A stretch of DNA of 64,000 nt from Jidongwangia harbinensis (GTDB lineage Bacteria > Actinomycetota > Actinomycetes > Mycobacteriales > Micromonosporaceae), in NCBI RefSeq assembly GCF_020216025.1, contig NZ_JAIWNC010000008.1, positions 62,001 through 126,000 on the forward strand, given 5' to 3'. Shown here one piece after another: positions 53,800 through 61,803 of the stretch. Positions within the stretch are counted from its first letter, which is position 1, and each line of letters starts with the position of its first letter. The translations under genes and the position numbers were made by a program. The notes beneath the pieces were generated by a model. It made no database searches. It was not told the origin of the DNA and saw only the letters and a list, made by a program, of their open reading frames with translations.

Positions 53800-54956
53800 T
53801 CTCCGTTCTCGTCGTCGACGACTCCGTGGTGGTACGCCGGCTCATCGTCGACGCGCTCGGCGACGCGCCGAACATCAAGGTAATCGGCACCGCGGCCAAC
53901 GGGCTGCTGGCCCAGACGAAGATCGACCAGCTGAAGCCCGACGTGGTCACCATGGACATCGAGATGCCGCAGATGGACGGCATCGCGGCGGTCAAGGAAC
54001 TGCGCAAGCGGCACTCCCGGCTGCCGGTGATCATGTTCAGCACGCTGTCCGCGGCGGGAGCGAGCGCGACGCTGGAGGCGCTGTCCGCCGGGGCCACCGA
54101 CTACGTGACCAAACCGAGCAACGTCGGGTCGATCGCGGAGTCCATCGCGGCCGTACGCGAGCAGCTGGTTCCCAAGATCTACGCGCTCGCCGGGCGGGCG
54201 CGTGGCGGCCTGTCCGGGCCACCGCCGCGTCCGGGCGCCGGCCGGCCGGTGCCCGGACGCCCGCCGATGGTCACCGGCCCGGCCCGGACCGGCGCGGCTC
54301 CGCCCCGGTCCGCCGGACCCGCCGCCCCGGCCCGCACGCCCCGGCGCGGACCGCAGGGCCGGGTCGACATCCTCGCCGTGGGCTGCTCCACCGGCGGTCC
54401 GGACGCCCTCACCAAGGTGCTTCTCGGCCTGCCCACCGACCTTTCCGTGCCCATCGTGGTCACCCAGCACATGCCGCCGGTGTTCACCAAGATGTTCGCC
54501 GAGCGGCTGGACCGGAGCACCCCGCTGCATGTGGTGGAGGCCGCGGAGGGCATGGAGCTGACCGCCGGCACGGTCTACATCGCGCCCGGGGACCGGCATC
54601 TGGTGCTGACCCGGCGGGGCACGGCGACGGTCACTCAGCTCAGTAGCGCGCCGCCGGAGAACTCCTGCCGGCCGGCGGTGGACGTGATGTTCCGCTCGGT
54701 AGCACAACTCTACGGCGGCTCCGCCTTCGCGGCGGTGCTGACCGGCATGGGACACGACGGACGGGGTGGTGCGAAGGTGCTGCGCGACGCGGGAGCCGAG
54801 GTGTTGGCTCAGGACGAAGCGAGCTCGGTGGTGTGGGGAATGCCGGGCGCGGTCGTCGGTGCCGGCCTGGCCGATCAGGTGCTGCCGTTGGATCGGATCG
54901 CGTCCGCGCTGGCGACCCGGGTCAAGATCGGCCGATCCGCGGCGGTGGCCGGATGA
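53796..54956 (+). CDS. cheB: Chemotaxis methylesterase CheB
   Basis: Receptor glutamate methylesterase/deamidase of 386 residues. The receiver domain has acidic DD, D54 in VVTMDIEMPQMDG and a lysine in YVTKPSN. A long Pro/Gly/Arg linker (about 133-188) is longer than in E. coli. The catalytic domain has the triad Ser in GCSTGGPDAL, His in TQHMPPVFTKMFAERL and Asp in TGMGHDGRGGAKVL. GTG 53796 overlaps the previous gene's stop. It removes methyl groups added by CheR. Confidence 0.95.
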   Translation: MISVLVVDDSVVVRRLIVDALGDAPNIKVIGTAANGLLAQTKIDQLKPDVVTMDIEMPQMDGIAAVKELRKRHSRLPVIMFSTLSAAGASATLEALSAGATDYVTKPSNVGSIAESIAAVREQLVPKIYALAGRARGGLSGPPPRPGAGRPVPGRPPMVTGPARTGAAPPRSAGPAAPARTPRRGPQGRVDILAVGCSTGGPDALTKVLLGLPTDLSVPIVVTQHMPPVFTKMFAERLDRSTPLHVVEAAEGMELTAGTVYIAPGDRHLVLTRRGTATVTQLSSAPPENSCRPAVDVMFRSVAQLYGGSAFAAVLTGMGHDGRGGAKVLRDAGAEVLAQDEASSVVWGMPGAVVGAGLADQVLPLDRIASALATRVKIGRSAAVAG

Positions 54957-55798
54957 CGCTGTCGCAGAGCGATTTCGCGTTCGTCTCCGCACTGGTCCGG
55001 CGGGAGGCCTCGATCGTGCTGGCGCCGGGCAAGGAGTACCTGGTCGAGGCGCGCCTCATCCCGGTCGCCCGGCAGGTCGGCGCGGCCAGCGTGGCGGAGT
55101 TCCTGGCCAACCTGCAGCGCCGCCCGAACCCGGCCGACCAGCGCCGGATCGTGGACGCACTGACCACCAACGAGACCTCCTGGTTCCGGGACCGTGAGCC
55201 GTTCACCGCGCTCACCGACGTGGTCCTGCCGGAACTGGTCAAGTCGCGCGCCGGGAACCGCAAGATCCGGCTCTGGTCGGCGGCGAGTTCCAGCGGACAG
55301 GAGGCGTACAGCCTGGCCATCACGCTGCAGGAGCACCTGCCGGCGGGCTGGGGGTACGAGATTCTGGGCAGCGACATCTCCACCGAGATGGTCAAGCGTG
55401 CGGAGGCCGCCGAGTACAGCCAGGTCGAGGTGAACCGGGGCCTGCCGGCCGCCCAGCTGGTGCAGTACTTCGAACGGACCGGCGCGCACTGGCGGGTCAC
55501 GCCGGGGCTGCGGCGCAACGTGTCGTTCCGGTTGATGAACCTGACCGCGCCGCTGCCGACGATGCCGCCGTTCGACGTGATCTTCCTACGCAACGTCCTC
55601 ATCTACTTCGATGTGGCGACCAAGAAGAGCGTCCTCCGGAACGTGGCCCGGCTGCTGCGTCCGGACGGCTGGCTGTTCCTCGGAGCAGCCGAGACGACGA
55701 TCGGGATCGACGAGAACTACGAACGGGTAGCGGCCGGCCGGACCTCTGCCTACCGAGTCCGGAGTGCGGTGCCGGCCGGCGCCGTCAAGAGGGGGTGA
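54953..55798 (+). CDS. cheR: Chemotaxis methyltransferase CheR
   Basis: SAM-dependent receptor methyltransferase of 281 residues. The N-terminal helical domain (about 1-75) precedes TNETSWFRDREPFTAL, the CheR hallmark. The SAM site is IRLWSAASSSGQEAYSLAIT, with DVIFLRNVLIYFD (N-x-x-I/V-Y) and LRPDGWLFLGAAET. ATG overlaps the cheB stop as ATGA. With no receptor gene in the window, its substrates must be encoded elsewhere. Confidence 0.95.
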   Translation: MTLSQSDFAFVSALVRREASIVLAPGKEYLVEARLIPVARQVGAASVAEFLANLQRRPNPADQRRIVDALTTNETSWFRDREPFTALTDVVLPELVKSRAGNRKIRLWSAASSSGQEAYSLAITLQEHLPAGWGYEILGSDISTEMVKRAEAAEYSQVEVNRGLPAAQLVQYFERTGAHWRVTPGLRRNVSFRLMNLTAPLPTMPPFDVIFLRNVLIYFDVATKKSVLRNVARLLRPDGWLFLGAAETTIGIDENYERVAAGRTSAYRVRSAVPAGAVKRG

Positions 55799-55805
55799 GA
55801 CCGCG

Positions 55806-56192
55806 GTGCGCGCCATGGTGATCGACGATTCCCGCGCGATGCGCATGATCCTTAAGCGCATCGTCGCGAAGTTGAACTTCGAGGTGACGGAGGCAGGCGA
55901 CGGGCAGGAGGCTCTGGACCTGCTGAGCACCATGACCGAGGTGCCGGAACTGGCCCTCATCGACTGGAACATGCCCAACATGAACGGGCTCGAGTTCGTG
56001 ACCAAGGCGCGGGCTGATCCGCGCCTCCGGGAGATGACGCTGGTCATGGTCACCACGGAGAGCGAACAGAGCCAGATCGTCCGCGCGCTCGCCGCGGGCG
56101 CCCACGAATACGTGATCAAGCCCTTCACCGAGGGCGCGATGATCGAGAAGCTGGCCTTGCTGGGCCTTGTACCTACCGGAGCGAGTTCTTGA
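55806..56192 (+). CDS. cheY: CheY-like single-domain response regulator (first copy)
   Basis: Receiver of 128 residues: VIDDSRAMRMILKRIV with the DD pair, D53 in ALIDWNMPNMNGLEF, the switch threonines in MVTTESEQSQI and the lysine in EYVIKPFTEGAM. It would carry phosphate from CheA to the flagellar motor or to a phosphatase. GTG 55806 is chosen after GGGGGTGAG; ATG 55815 is possible. Confidence 0.93.
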   Translation: MRAMVIDDSRAMRMILKRIVAKLNFEVTEAGDGQEALDLLSTMTEVPELALIDWNMPNMNGLEFVTKARADPRLREMTLVMVTTESEQSQIVRALAAGAHEYVIKPFTEGAMIEKLALLGLVPTGASS

Positions 56193-56262
56193 GCGGGAGC
56201 GGGGAGGCTACGGCCTCGACCAAGACGGCGGACGATCGCCGAGTCGCGGAGCGGAGGAAATA

Positions 56263-56754
56263 ATGAGCGTCGACGTCGTGGTGAATGAGGACGACCTCGC
56301 CGAGATGGTCGAGCAGGTCTGGGTGTCCTACCTGGACCCGGAGGGGGTCAGCCCGCTGGTGCCCACCGGCGACGAGGCACAGACCACCGAGGTGCACTCG
56401 TCGGTGTCGATCACCGGCTCCTGGACCGGGCACGTGGTGTACGCGTCGTCGACCGCCGCCGCCCGGCGGGCCGCGGCGGCGTTCCTGGCCATGGAGGACG
56501 GGGAGGTGAGCCAGGACGACCTCTCCGATGTGCTCGGTGAGCTGGCGAACATCGTCGGCGGCAATGTGAAGGCGATGCTGCCGCCCGGCTGCTTCCTGTC
56601 GTTGCCGCAGGTGGTGCTGGCGCCGGAGGCGACGACCATCTATCCGAGCGCGGAGCGGATCACCGGCCTGTACGGCACCTGGGACGGCGAGCCGGTGTCG
56701 GTGTCGATGTGGCAGAGCCGGAGCGATCTGAAGAAGGAGGAGGACACCGAATGA
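56263..56754 (+). CDS. cheX: CheX-family CheY-P phosphatase
   Basis: Protein of 163 residues with the CheX/CheC fold signature DVLGELANIVGGNVKAMLPP, in which E-x-x-N are the catalytic residues that hydrolyse CheY-phosphate. The front half SVSITGSWTGHVVYASSTAA is the matching beta strand region. GGAGGAA fixes ATG 56263. It overlaps the second cheY (ATGA), so phosphatase and substrate are made together. About 70 bases separate it from the first cheY. Confidence 0.88.
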   Translation: MSVDVVVNEDDLAEMVEQVWVSYLDPEGVSPLVPTGDEAQTTEVHSSVSITGSWTGHVVYASSTAAARRAAAAFLAMEDGEVSQDDLSDVLGELANIVGGNVKAMLPPGCFLSLPQVVLAPEATTIYPSAERITGLYGTWDGEPVSVSMWQSRSDLKKEEDTE

Positions 56755-57113
56755 AGATTCTGATCGCCGACGACAGCCGCGTCATGCGGCAGATCGTCAC
56801 CCGGACCCTGCGTCAGGCCGGCTTCGGTGATCACGACCTGGTGGAGGCGGCGGACGGGCAACAGGCGCTCGACCTGGCCACCGCGGAGAAGCCGGACCTG
56901 GTCATCTCCGACTGGAACATGCCCGAGATGACGGGTGTGGAAGTACTGCGCAAGCTCCGTGCCGCGGGCAACGGTGTGAAGTTCGGCTTCGTCACCTCGG
57001 AATCCACGCCGGAGATGCAGCAGCAGGCGGAAGCGGCCGGCGCTGCGTTCTTCATCGTGAAGCCGTTCACGGCGGAACGTTTCGATGAGGTCTTCTCTCC
57101 TATTTTGGGATGA
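56751..57113 (+). CDS. cheY: CheY-like single-domain response regulator (second copy)
   Basis: Receiver of 120 residues: ILIADDSRVMRQIVTRTLRQ, D54 in VISDWNMPEMTGVEVL, FVTSESTPEMQQQAEA and FFIVKPFTAERFDEV. It differs from the first CheY in most surface positions, so the two probably have distinct partners, one at the motor and one acting as a phosphate sink or regulator. ATG overlaps cheX. Confidence 0.93.
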   Translation: MKILIADDSRVMRQIVTRTLRQAGFGDHDLVEAADGQQALDLATAEKPDLVISDWNMPEMTGVEVLRKLRAAGNGVKFGFVTSESTPEMQQQAEAAGAAFFIVKPFTAERFDEVFSPILG

Positions 57114-57120
57114 TATTGCT

Positions 57121-57609
57121 ATGTCTGACACCTCGGTTCTTCCTGCCCCGCTGGCCGTCCGCAACCTCTTCGAAGACCTGCTCGGCCGGGACTGCACCGT
57201 GGGTCCCGGCGACCCGATCACCGCGGCCGATCTGCCGACCGCGACCGTCGCCATCTACACCGACAACGCGCAACAGATCTACGGCGTGGTCGGGATGGGC
57301 CTGCCGCTCGCCGCCAACGTGGGTGCGGCGCTCGGCCTGATCCCGGCCGGCGCGGCGGAGGACAGCATCGAGGAGAAGACGCTGTTCCCCAATCTCGCGG
57401 AGAACGTCTTCGAACTCTGCAACGTGCTGACCAGCCTGCTCAACCGCGAGGGTGCGCCGCACGTGAAGCTGTACCAGGTGATCTACCCGGGGATGAGCCT
57501 GCCCGCCGACGCGCGGGCCCACCTGCTCGCCCTGGGCCGGCGCCTCGACCTGATGATCGAGGTGTCGCGGTACGGCAAGGGCAAGTTCTCGATGTCCCTC
57601 GCGCCGTAG
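57121..57609 (+). CDS. Divergent CheX/CheC-like protein
   Basis: Protein of 162 residues, last in the che operon, 7 bases after the second cheY. It has the size of CheX and a segment at the right place, LAENVFELCNVLTSLLNREG, in which E-L-C-N matches the E-x-x-N catalytic core (compare ELANIVGGNVKAML in the cheX at 56263). The glycines that normally follow are lost. The rest, for example ATVAIYTDNAQQIYGVVGMG, is also compatible with the fold. It may be a second phosphatase or a non-catalytic binder of CheY-P. The assignment rests on motif and position only. Confidence 0.6.
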   Translation: MSDTSVLPAPLAVRNLFEDLLGRDCTVGPGDPITAADLPTATVAIYTDNAQQIYGVVGMGLPLAANVGAALGLIPAGAAEDSIEEKTLFPNLAENVFELCNVLTSLLNREGAPHVKLYQVIYPGMSLPADARAHLLALGRRLDLMIEVSRYGKGKFSMSLAP

Positions 57610-57619
57610 ACCGCCGGAT

Positions 57620-57643
57620 CGGCCCCGTCTCCGGACGGGGCCG
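57620..57643 (+). terminator. Intrinsic terminator of the che operon
   Basis: 10-bp stem CGGCCCCGTC / GACGGGGCCG with a four-base loop TCCG, 11 bases after the last che stop. Confidence 0.75.
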
Positions 57644-57687
57644 GACAGCGGCCGGAAAGTGGCCGCAATAGCGACCACGATGTCCGT

Positions 57688-58764
57688 ATGGACGTCGTAC
57701 TCAGCGATCGCGCACTGAACCGGGCCACGTTGGCACGGCAGCTGCTCCTCGACCGCCGGCCGGTGCCGGCGCGGGAGATCATCGAGCTCCTGGTCGGACT
57801 GCAGGGACAGGACCCGGAGCTGCCGTACCTCGGGCTGTGGAACCGGATCGAGGGATTCGCGCACGCCGACCTGACCGGCCTGCTGGCCGGCCGGGCGGTG
57901 GTCCGGGCGACCCTCTTCCGCGGCACCCAGCACCTGCTGAGCACCGCCGACTACCGGTGGATCCGGCCGCTGCTGCAACCCATGCTGGACCGCATGCGCC
58001 GGACCTTCTTCCAGCAGTGGGCCGCCGACGTGGACCACGCGGAACTGGCCGCCGAGGCCCGGCGGGTGCTCGGCACCTCCACGATGACCCGCCCCGACCT
58101 GGGCCGGGCGCTGGCGCAGCGGTGGCCGCAGCACGAGGGCGTGTGGCTGGCCCGCGCCGCACAGGTGGCGTTGCCGGTCCTGCATCCGTACCCGGACGGC
58201 ACCTGGGGCCGGCGCGGGCCCACCCCGCTCGTCCTCGCCGAGCACTGGCTCGACCAGCCGTTCGACCGCGACCGCGAGCCGGCCGACCTGGTGCTGCGCT
58301 ACCTCGCCGGATTCGGCCCGGCGAGCGTGCGGGACATGCAGGCGTGGAGCGGCCTGACCCGGCTGTCCGCGGTGTTCGACCGGCTGCGGCCGCGGCTGCG
58401 GACCTACCGCAGCGCCGCCGGCACGGAACTGTTCGACCTGCCGGACCGGCCGCTGCCGGACCCGGAGACCCCCGCGCCGGTCCGCTTCCTGGCCGGCTTC
58501 GACAACGTGACCTTCGGGTACGCCGACCGCACCCGGATCGTCGCGGACGCGCACCGCCCGTACCTGGTGGGCGAGGCGGCCCTGACCGTCGACGGCACCG
58601 TACGCGGGATCTGGAAGCTGCGCCGGGGTGAGCTGTCGATCGGCCTGTTCGCCCCGCTCGCCGGCGCCGAGGAGGAGGCGGTCGGGAGCGAGGCGGCGGC
58701 GCTGCTGCGCTTCGCCGAACCGGACACCGCGCTGCACCGCGTGACGTTCCGAAACCTGCCCTAA
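57688..58764 (+). CDS. AlkZ-type winged-helix DNA glycosylase
   Basis: Protein of 358 residues of the HTH_42/AlkZ family, which excises bulky or cross-linked bases. LLVGLQGQDPELPYLGLWNR carries the catalytic Q-x-Q motif of AlkZ, followed by TLFRGTQHLLSTADYRWIRP and the C-terminal winged-helix-like region FLAGFDNVTFGYADRTRI. Some family members confer self-resistance beside antibiotic clusters; here it stands between the che operon and flagellar genes, with its own upstream space after a terminator. It is a likely insertion into the motility region. ATG 57688. Confidence 0.85.
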   Translation: MDVVLSDRALNRATLARQLLLDRRPVPAREIIELLVGLQGQDPELPYLGLWNRIEGFAHADLTGLLAGRAVVRATLFRGTQHLLSTADYRWIRPLLQPMLDRMRRTFFQQWAADVDHAELAAEARRVLGTSTMTRPDLGRALAQRWPQHEGVWLARAAQVALPVLHPYPDGTWGRRGPTPLVLAEHWLDQPFDRDREPADLVLRYLAGFGPASVRDMQAWSGLTRLSAVFDRLRPRLRTYRSAAGTELFDLPDRPLPDPETPAPVRFLAGFDNVTFGYADRTRIVADAHRPYLVGEAALTVDGTVRGIWKLRRGELSIGLFAPLAGAEEEAVGSEAAALLRFAEPDTALHRVTFRNLP

Positions 58765-58786
58765 GCCAATCGGCGCACCGGCCGAA
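58761..58786 (+). promoter_or_regulatory. Putative flagellar sigma-factor promoter of flgD
   Basis: CTAA (58761-58764), 16 bases, GCCGAA (58781-58786), 59 bases before flgD. The first four bases include the AlkZ stop codon, so the promoter abuts that gene. Confidence 0.65.
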
Positions 58787-58845
58787 GACGAGGACAGGAG
58801 CACGTCGCACCGGGACGTGCCGGCCGGGCCAGGGGAGGAACGTCC

Positions 58846-59292
58846 ATGACGTCGCCGATCGGTGGAAGCATCAGCAACGAGTTCGACGTGAAGGCAACGC
58901 CGACCTCGATGTACACGAACAAGACGACGACCGACGCGGGCGGCAGCAAGTCGCTCGGTGACCAGGACACCTTCCTGAAGCTCCTGGTGGCCCAGCTGAA
59001 GTACCAGGACCCCACCAACCCGTCCGACTCGACGCAGTTCCTGGCACAGACGGCCCAGTTCACCCAGGTCGAGAAGCTCAGCCAGATCGCCGACATGCTG
59101 TCGGCGCAGCAGCTGATCGGCGCCAGCGCGCTGGTCGGCCGCACGGTCACCTACCAGGACGCGGCCGGCGTGACGCAGACCGGCGTGGTGACCAAGACGA
59201 AGCTCAACGGAGACAGCGAACCGACGCTCGTGGTCGGGGACACGGATGTGCAGCTGTCCAAGGTCACGGAAGTCCAGCAGACCACTACCTGA
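58846..59292 (+). CDS. flgD: Flagellar hook-capping protein FlgD
   Basis: Scaffold of 148 residues needed to assemble hook subunits. The conserved segment LGDQDTFLKLLVAQLKYQDP with NPSDSTQFLAQTAQFTQVEK is the FlgD N-terminal signature. The protein lacks the C-terminal Ig-like domain found in E. coli FlgD and ends soon after LVGRTVTYQD and a short beta segment, as in many Gram-positive members. GGGAGGAA precedes the ATG. It begins the flagellar structural run. Confidence 0.92.
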   Translation: MTSPIGGSISNEFDVKATPTSMYTNKTTTDAGGSKSLGDQDTFLKLLVAQLKYQDPTNPSDSTQFLAQTAQFTQVEKLSQIADMLSAQQLIGASALVGRTVTYQDAAGVTQTGVVTKTKLNGDSEPTLVVGDTDVQLSKVTEVQQTTT

Positions 59293-59334
59293 CCCCAGCT
59301 CACCGCCACCTCTCTCGCGAAGGAATCGACCCCT

Positions 59335-60525
59335 ATGCTGCGTTCCCTGTTCTCCGGCATCAGCGGCCTGCGTGCGCACCAGCAGATGATGGATGTCACC
59401 GGAAACAACATCTCCAACGTCAACACCACCGGTTACAAGTCCAGCCAGACGGTGTTCCAGGACACGCTGAGCCAGATGGTCAACGCCGCCGGTGCACCGC
59501 AGAACGACGCCGGCGGCACCAACCCGGCCCAGGTCGGTCTCGGCGTGCGTCTGGCCAGCATCAACGCCAACTTCGGACAGGGCGCCGCGCAGACCACCGG
59601 CAAGTCCTCCGACATGATGATCCAGGGCGACGGCTTCTTCGTCGTGAAGAGCGGCGGCGAGACGCTGTACACCCGCGCCGGTTCCTTCACGTTCGACGCC
59701 AACGGCTCGCTCACCACACCCAACGGTCAGGTCGTCCAGGGCTGGATGGCGGACGAGGGCGTGGTCAACACGGCCGGTGCGCCGGACAACATCAAGCTGC
59801 CGATCGGCATCAGCCTGGCGCCCACGGTCACCGAGAACATCACCATGACCGGCAACTTCTCCAACGAGGCCCCGGTGGGCACGCAGAAGGAGATCCCGAT
59901 CAAGGTGTACGACGCCGACGGCGCCGCCAACACCATGGTGGTGACGTTCCAGAAGGCGGACGCCACCACCTGGTCGCTGACGCTGCCGGACGGCAGCACC
60001 GGCACGGTCCCGTTCGTGGCCGGCAAGGCGGTCGGCGACACCGACCCGCTCACCCTCGAGGACACCGGAAAGATCACCGTCGGCGGCTTCATCTTCGACA
60101 TCCACGACCTGACCCAGTTCAGCGGCAACACCGAGGCCCGGGTGAGCAACTCCGACGGGTCGGCGGCCGGCGTGCTGAGCTCGTACACGGTGTCGAACAC
60201 CGGCCAGATCGTCGGCGTGTTCTCCAACGGCCTCAAGCAGACGCTGGGCCAGCTGTCGCTGGCCAACTTCAACAACGTCAACGGCCTGGAGAAGATCGGT
60301 GACTCGATGTTCCGGAGCACGGTGAACTCGGGCCTGGCCCAGGTCGGCCCGGCCGGCACCGGCGGGCTCGGCCTGATCACCAGCGGCGCGCTGGAGATGT
60401 CGAACGTCGACCTGGCGCAGGAGTTCACCAACCTGGTCATCGCCCAGCGTGGCTTCCAGGCGAACAGCCGGATCATCACCACCAGCGACGAGATCCTCCA
60501 GGAACTCGTGAACCTCAAGCGCTGA
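59335..60525 (+). CDS. flgE: Flagellar hook protein FlgE
   Basis: Hook subunit of 396 residues. The N-terminal rod motif MLRSLFSGISGLRAHQQMMD with VTGNNISNVNTTGYKSSQTV, the core IQGDGFFVVKSGGETLYTRA and the C-terminal ALEMSNVDLAQEFTNLVIAQ and RGFQANSRIITTSDEILQEL define it as a full-length hook/rod family member. The middle domain is of moderate size. It is secreted by the flagellar export apparatus. A strong hairpin follows. Confidence 0.94.
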   Translation: MLRSLFSGISGLRAHQQMMDVTGNNISNVNTTGYKSSQTVFQDTLSQMVNAAGAPQNDAGGTNPAQVGLGVRLASINANFGQGAAQTTGKSSDMMIQGDGFFVVKSGGETLYTRAGSFTFDANGSLTTPNGQVVQGWMADEGVVNTAGAPDNIKLPIGISLAPTVTENITMTGNFSNEAPVGTQKEIPIKVYDADGAANTMVVTFQKADATTWSLTLPDGSTGTVPFVAGKAVGDTDPLTLEDTGKITVGGFIFDIHDLTQFSGNTEARVSNSDGSAAGVLSSYTVSNTGQIVGVFSNGLKQTLGQLSLANFNNVNGLEKIGDSMFRSTVNSGLAQVGPAGTGGLGLITSGALEMSNVDLAQEFTNLVIAQRGFQANSRIITTSDEILQELVNLKR

Positions 60526-60540
60526 CGTACGTAGCGCCGG

Positions 60541-60578
60541 CGGAAGCCGGGACGGGCCCTCGCCCGCCCCGGCTTCCG
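60541..60578 (+). terminator. Intrinsic terminator after flgE
   Basis: CGGAAGCCGGG (60541-60551) pairs fully with CCCGGCTTCCG (60568-60578); an inner CGGGC/GCCCG extends the stem with one A-C mismatch and a CCTC loop. Confidence 0.85.
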
Positions 60579-60620
60579 CGTATCCGGGGCAGGTCGCACC
60601 CGGATGGCGACCGGTCCGCG

Positions 60621-60647
60621 CTCAATCGCAACGGACCGCGAGCCGAT
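60621..60647 (+). promoter_or_regulatory. Putative flagellar sigma-factor promoter of flbD-motA
   Basis: CTCA (60621-60624), 17 bases, GCCGAT (60642-60647), 65 bases before the chosen flbD start. It follows the flgE terminator, so flbD-motA-motB-fliL can be a separate unit. Confidence 0.65.
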
Positions 60648-60712
60648 GGACCAATTGACGGGGCAACGGATGGCCCCACCAGCCGTAAGACCGACCAGGG
60701 ATGGACGTCGTC

Positions 60713-61009
60713 GTGATCCTCGTAACCCGCATCAACGGTGCCGTGTTCGCACTGAACCCCGATCTCGTCGAGCGCGCTGACTGCACGCCCGACACGGTCA
60801 TCACGCTGGTGGACGGCACCAAGTACGTCATCGCCGAATCGGTGCCCGAGTTCATCGACTCGGTGCGCCACTACCGCGCCTCGCTGATCGCCCAGGCGAG
60901 CCGGATGGAGTCCGACTCCGAGTCGCTCCGCACCGCCGACACTTCCGCCGACGAGCAGGACGACCTGGCCCAGGCCAAGGTTCTGCCGCTGCACCGAAAG
61001 GACCGCTGA
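60713..61009 (+). CDS. flbD: Flagellar FlbD-family protein
   Basis: Small protein of 98 residues with the FlbD motif VILVTRINGAVFALNPDLVE and TLVDGTKYVIAESVPEFIDS. The C-terminal acidic and polar half is longer than in the core family. FlbD is found next to motA in many Gram-positive flagellar operons; its role is uncertain. GTG 60713 is preferred over ATG 60701 because the family begins at the M-I-x-V-T-R-x-N-G motif and GGGATGG sits 8 bases upstream. The stop shares a base with the motA ATG. Confidence 0.85.
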   Translation: MILVTRINGAVFALNPDLVERADCTPDTVITLVDGTKYVIAESVPEFIDSVRHYRASLIAQASRMESDSESLRTADTSADEQDDLAQAKVLPLHRKDR

Positions 61010-61800
61010 TGGACATCGCAGCCCTCGTCGGCATCATCGTCACCTTCATCATCGTCTTCGTCGTCCAGATGCTCGAGGGCGGCCACGCCGGCTCGATCAT
61101 CCTGTTCCCGGCGATGCTGCTGGTCTTCGGTGGGGCCCTCGGCGCCGCGATGGCGGGCGGCATCCTGAAGGACACCATCGGGGTCGGCGCGCTGCTCAAG
61201 AAGGCGTTCCTGCCCAAGGTGACGCCGCCGGCGAAGCTCGTCGAGGACGTCGTCAAGCTGGCCGAGCGGGCCCGGCGCGAGGGCCTGCTGGCTCTCGAGG
61301 ACGCGGTGAAGACCGTGGAGCACCCGTTCCTCAAGCGCGGCCTGCAGCTGGCCATCGACGGCACCGACCCGGACGAGCTGCACGACATCCTGCACGCCGA
61401 GATCGCCGCCAAGAAGAAGGCCGACAAGGCCGGCACCAAGATCTTCGAGAACATGGGCGGGTACGCGCCGACCATCGGCATCATCGGCACGGTCATGGGC
61501 CTGGTGCACGTGCTGGAGAACCTGGACAAGCCGGAGACGCTGGGTCACTCCATCGCCGCCGCGTTCGTCGCCACGCTGTGGGGCGTGCTCAGCGCCAACG
61601 TGCTGTGGCTGCCGCTCGCCGCCCGGCTCGGCCGGCTCTCCGGCATCGAGGTGGACGAGATGGAGCTGGTGATCGACGGCGTGCTGGCGATCCAGGCCGG
61701 CTCCAACCCGCGCCTGGTCGCCCAGAAGCTGCGCAGCCTGTTGCCGCCGGACGAGGCGCTGAAGGCCGAGGCCGCGTCGGCCAGCAAGAAGGCGGCGTAA
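61009..61800 (+). CDS. motA: Flagellar stator protein MotA
   Basis: Proton-channel stator subunit of 263 residues with four membrane helices: ALVGIIVTFIIVFVVQMLEG, SIILFPAMLLVFGGALGAAM, then IGIIGTVMGLVHVLENLDKP and SIAAAFVATLWGVLSANVLW. The cytoplasmic loop between helices 2 and 3 has basic residues (ERARREGLLALEDAV) that contact FliG. The proline at the head of helix 3 (YAPTIGIIG) is kept. It is followed by motB after three bases. Confidence 0.95.
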   Translation: MDIAALVGIIVTFIIVFVVQMLEGGHAGSIILFPAMLLVFGGALGAAMAGGILKDTIGVGALLKKAFLPKVTPPAKLVEDVVKLAERARREGLLALEDAVKTVEHPFLKRGLQLAIDGTDPDELHDILHAEIAAKKKADKAGTKIFENMGGYAPTIGIIGTVMGLVHVLENLDKPETLGHSIAAAFVATLWGVLSANVLWLPLAARLGRLSGIEVDEMELVIDGVLAIQAGSNPRLVAQKLRSLLPPDEALKAEAASASKKAA

Positions 61801-61803
61801 CCG

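Noticed and set aside
59293..59334. CTCA before flgE considered as a fifth flagellar promoter
   Set aside because: No GCCGAT-like box follows at 15-17 bases; flgE is more simply co-transcribed with flgD.
57100..60105. Minus-strand open frame of about 1000 codons opposite che, AlkZ, flgD and flgE
   Set aside because: It spans several confirmed genes and terminators and shows no protein motif.
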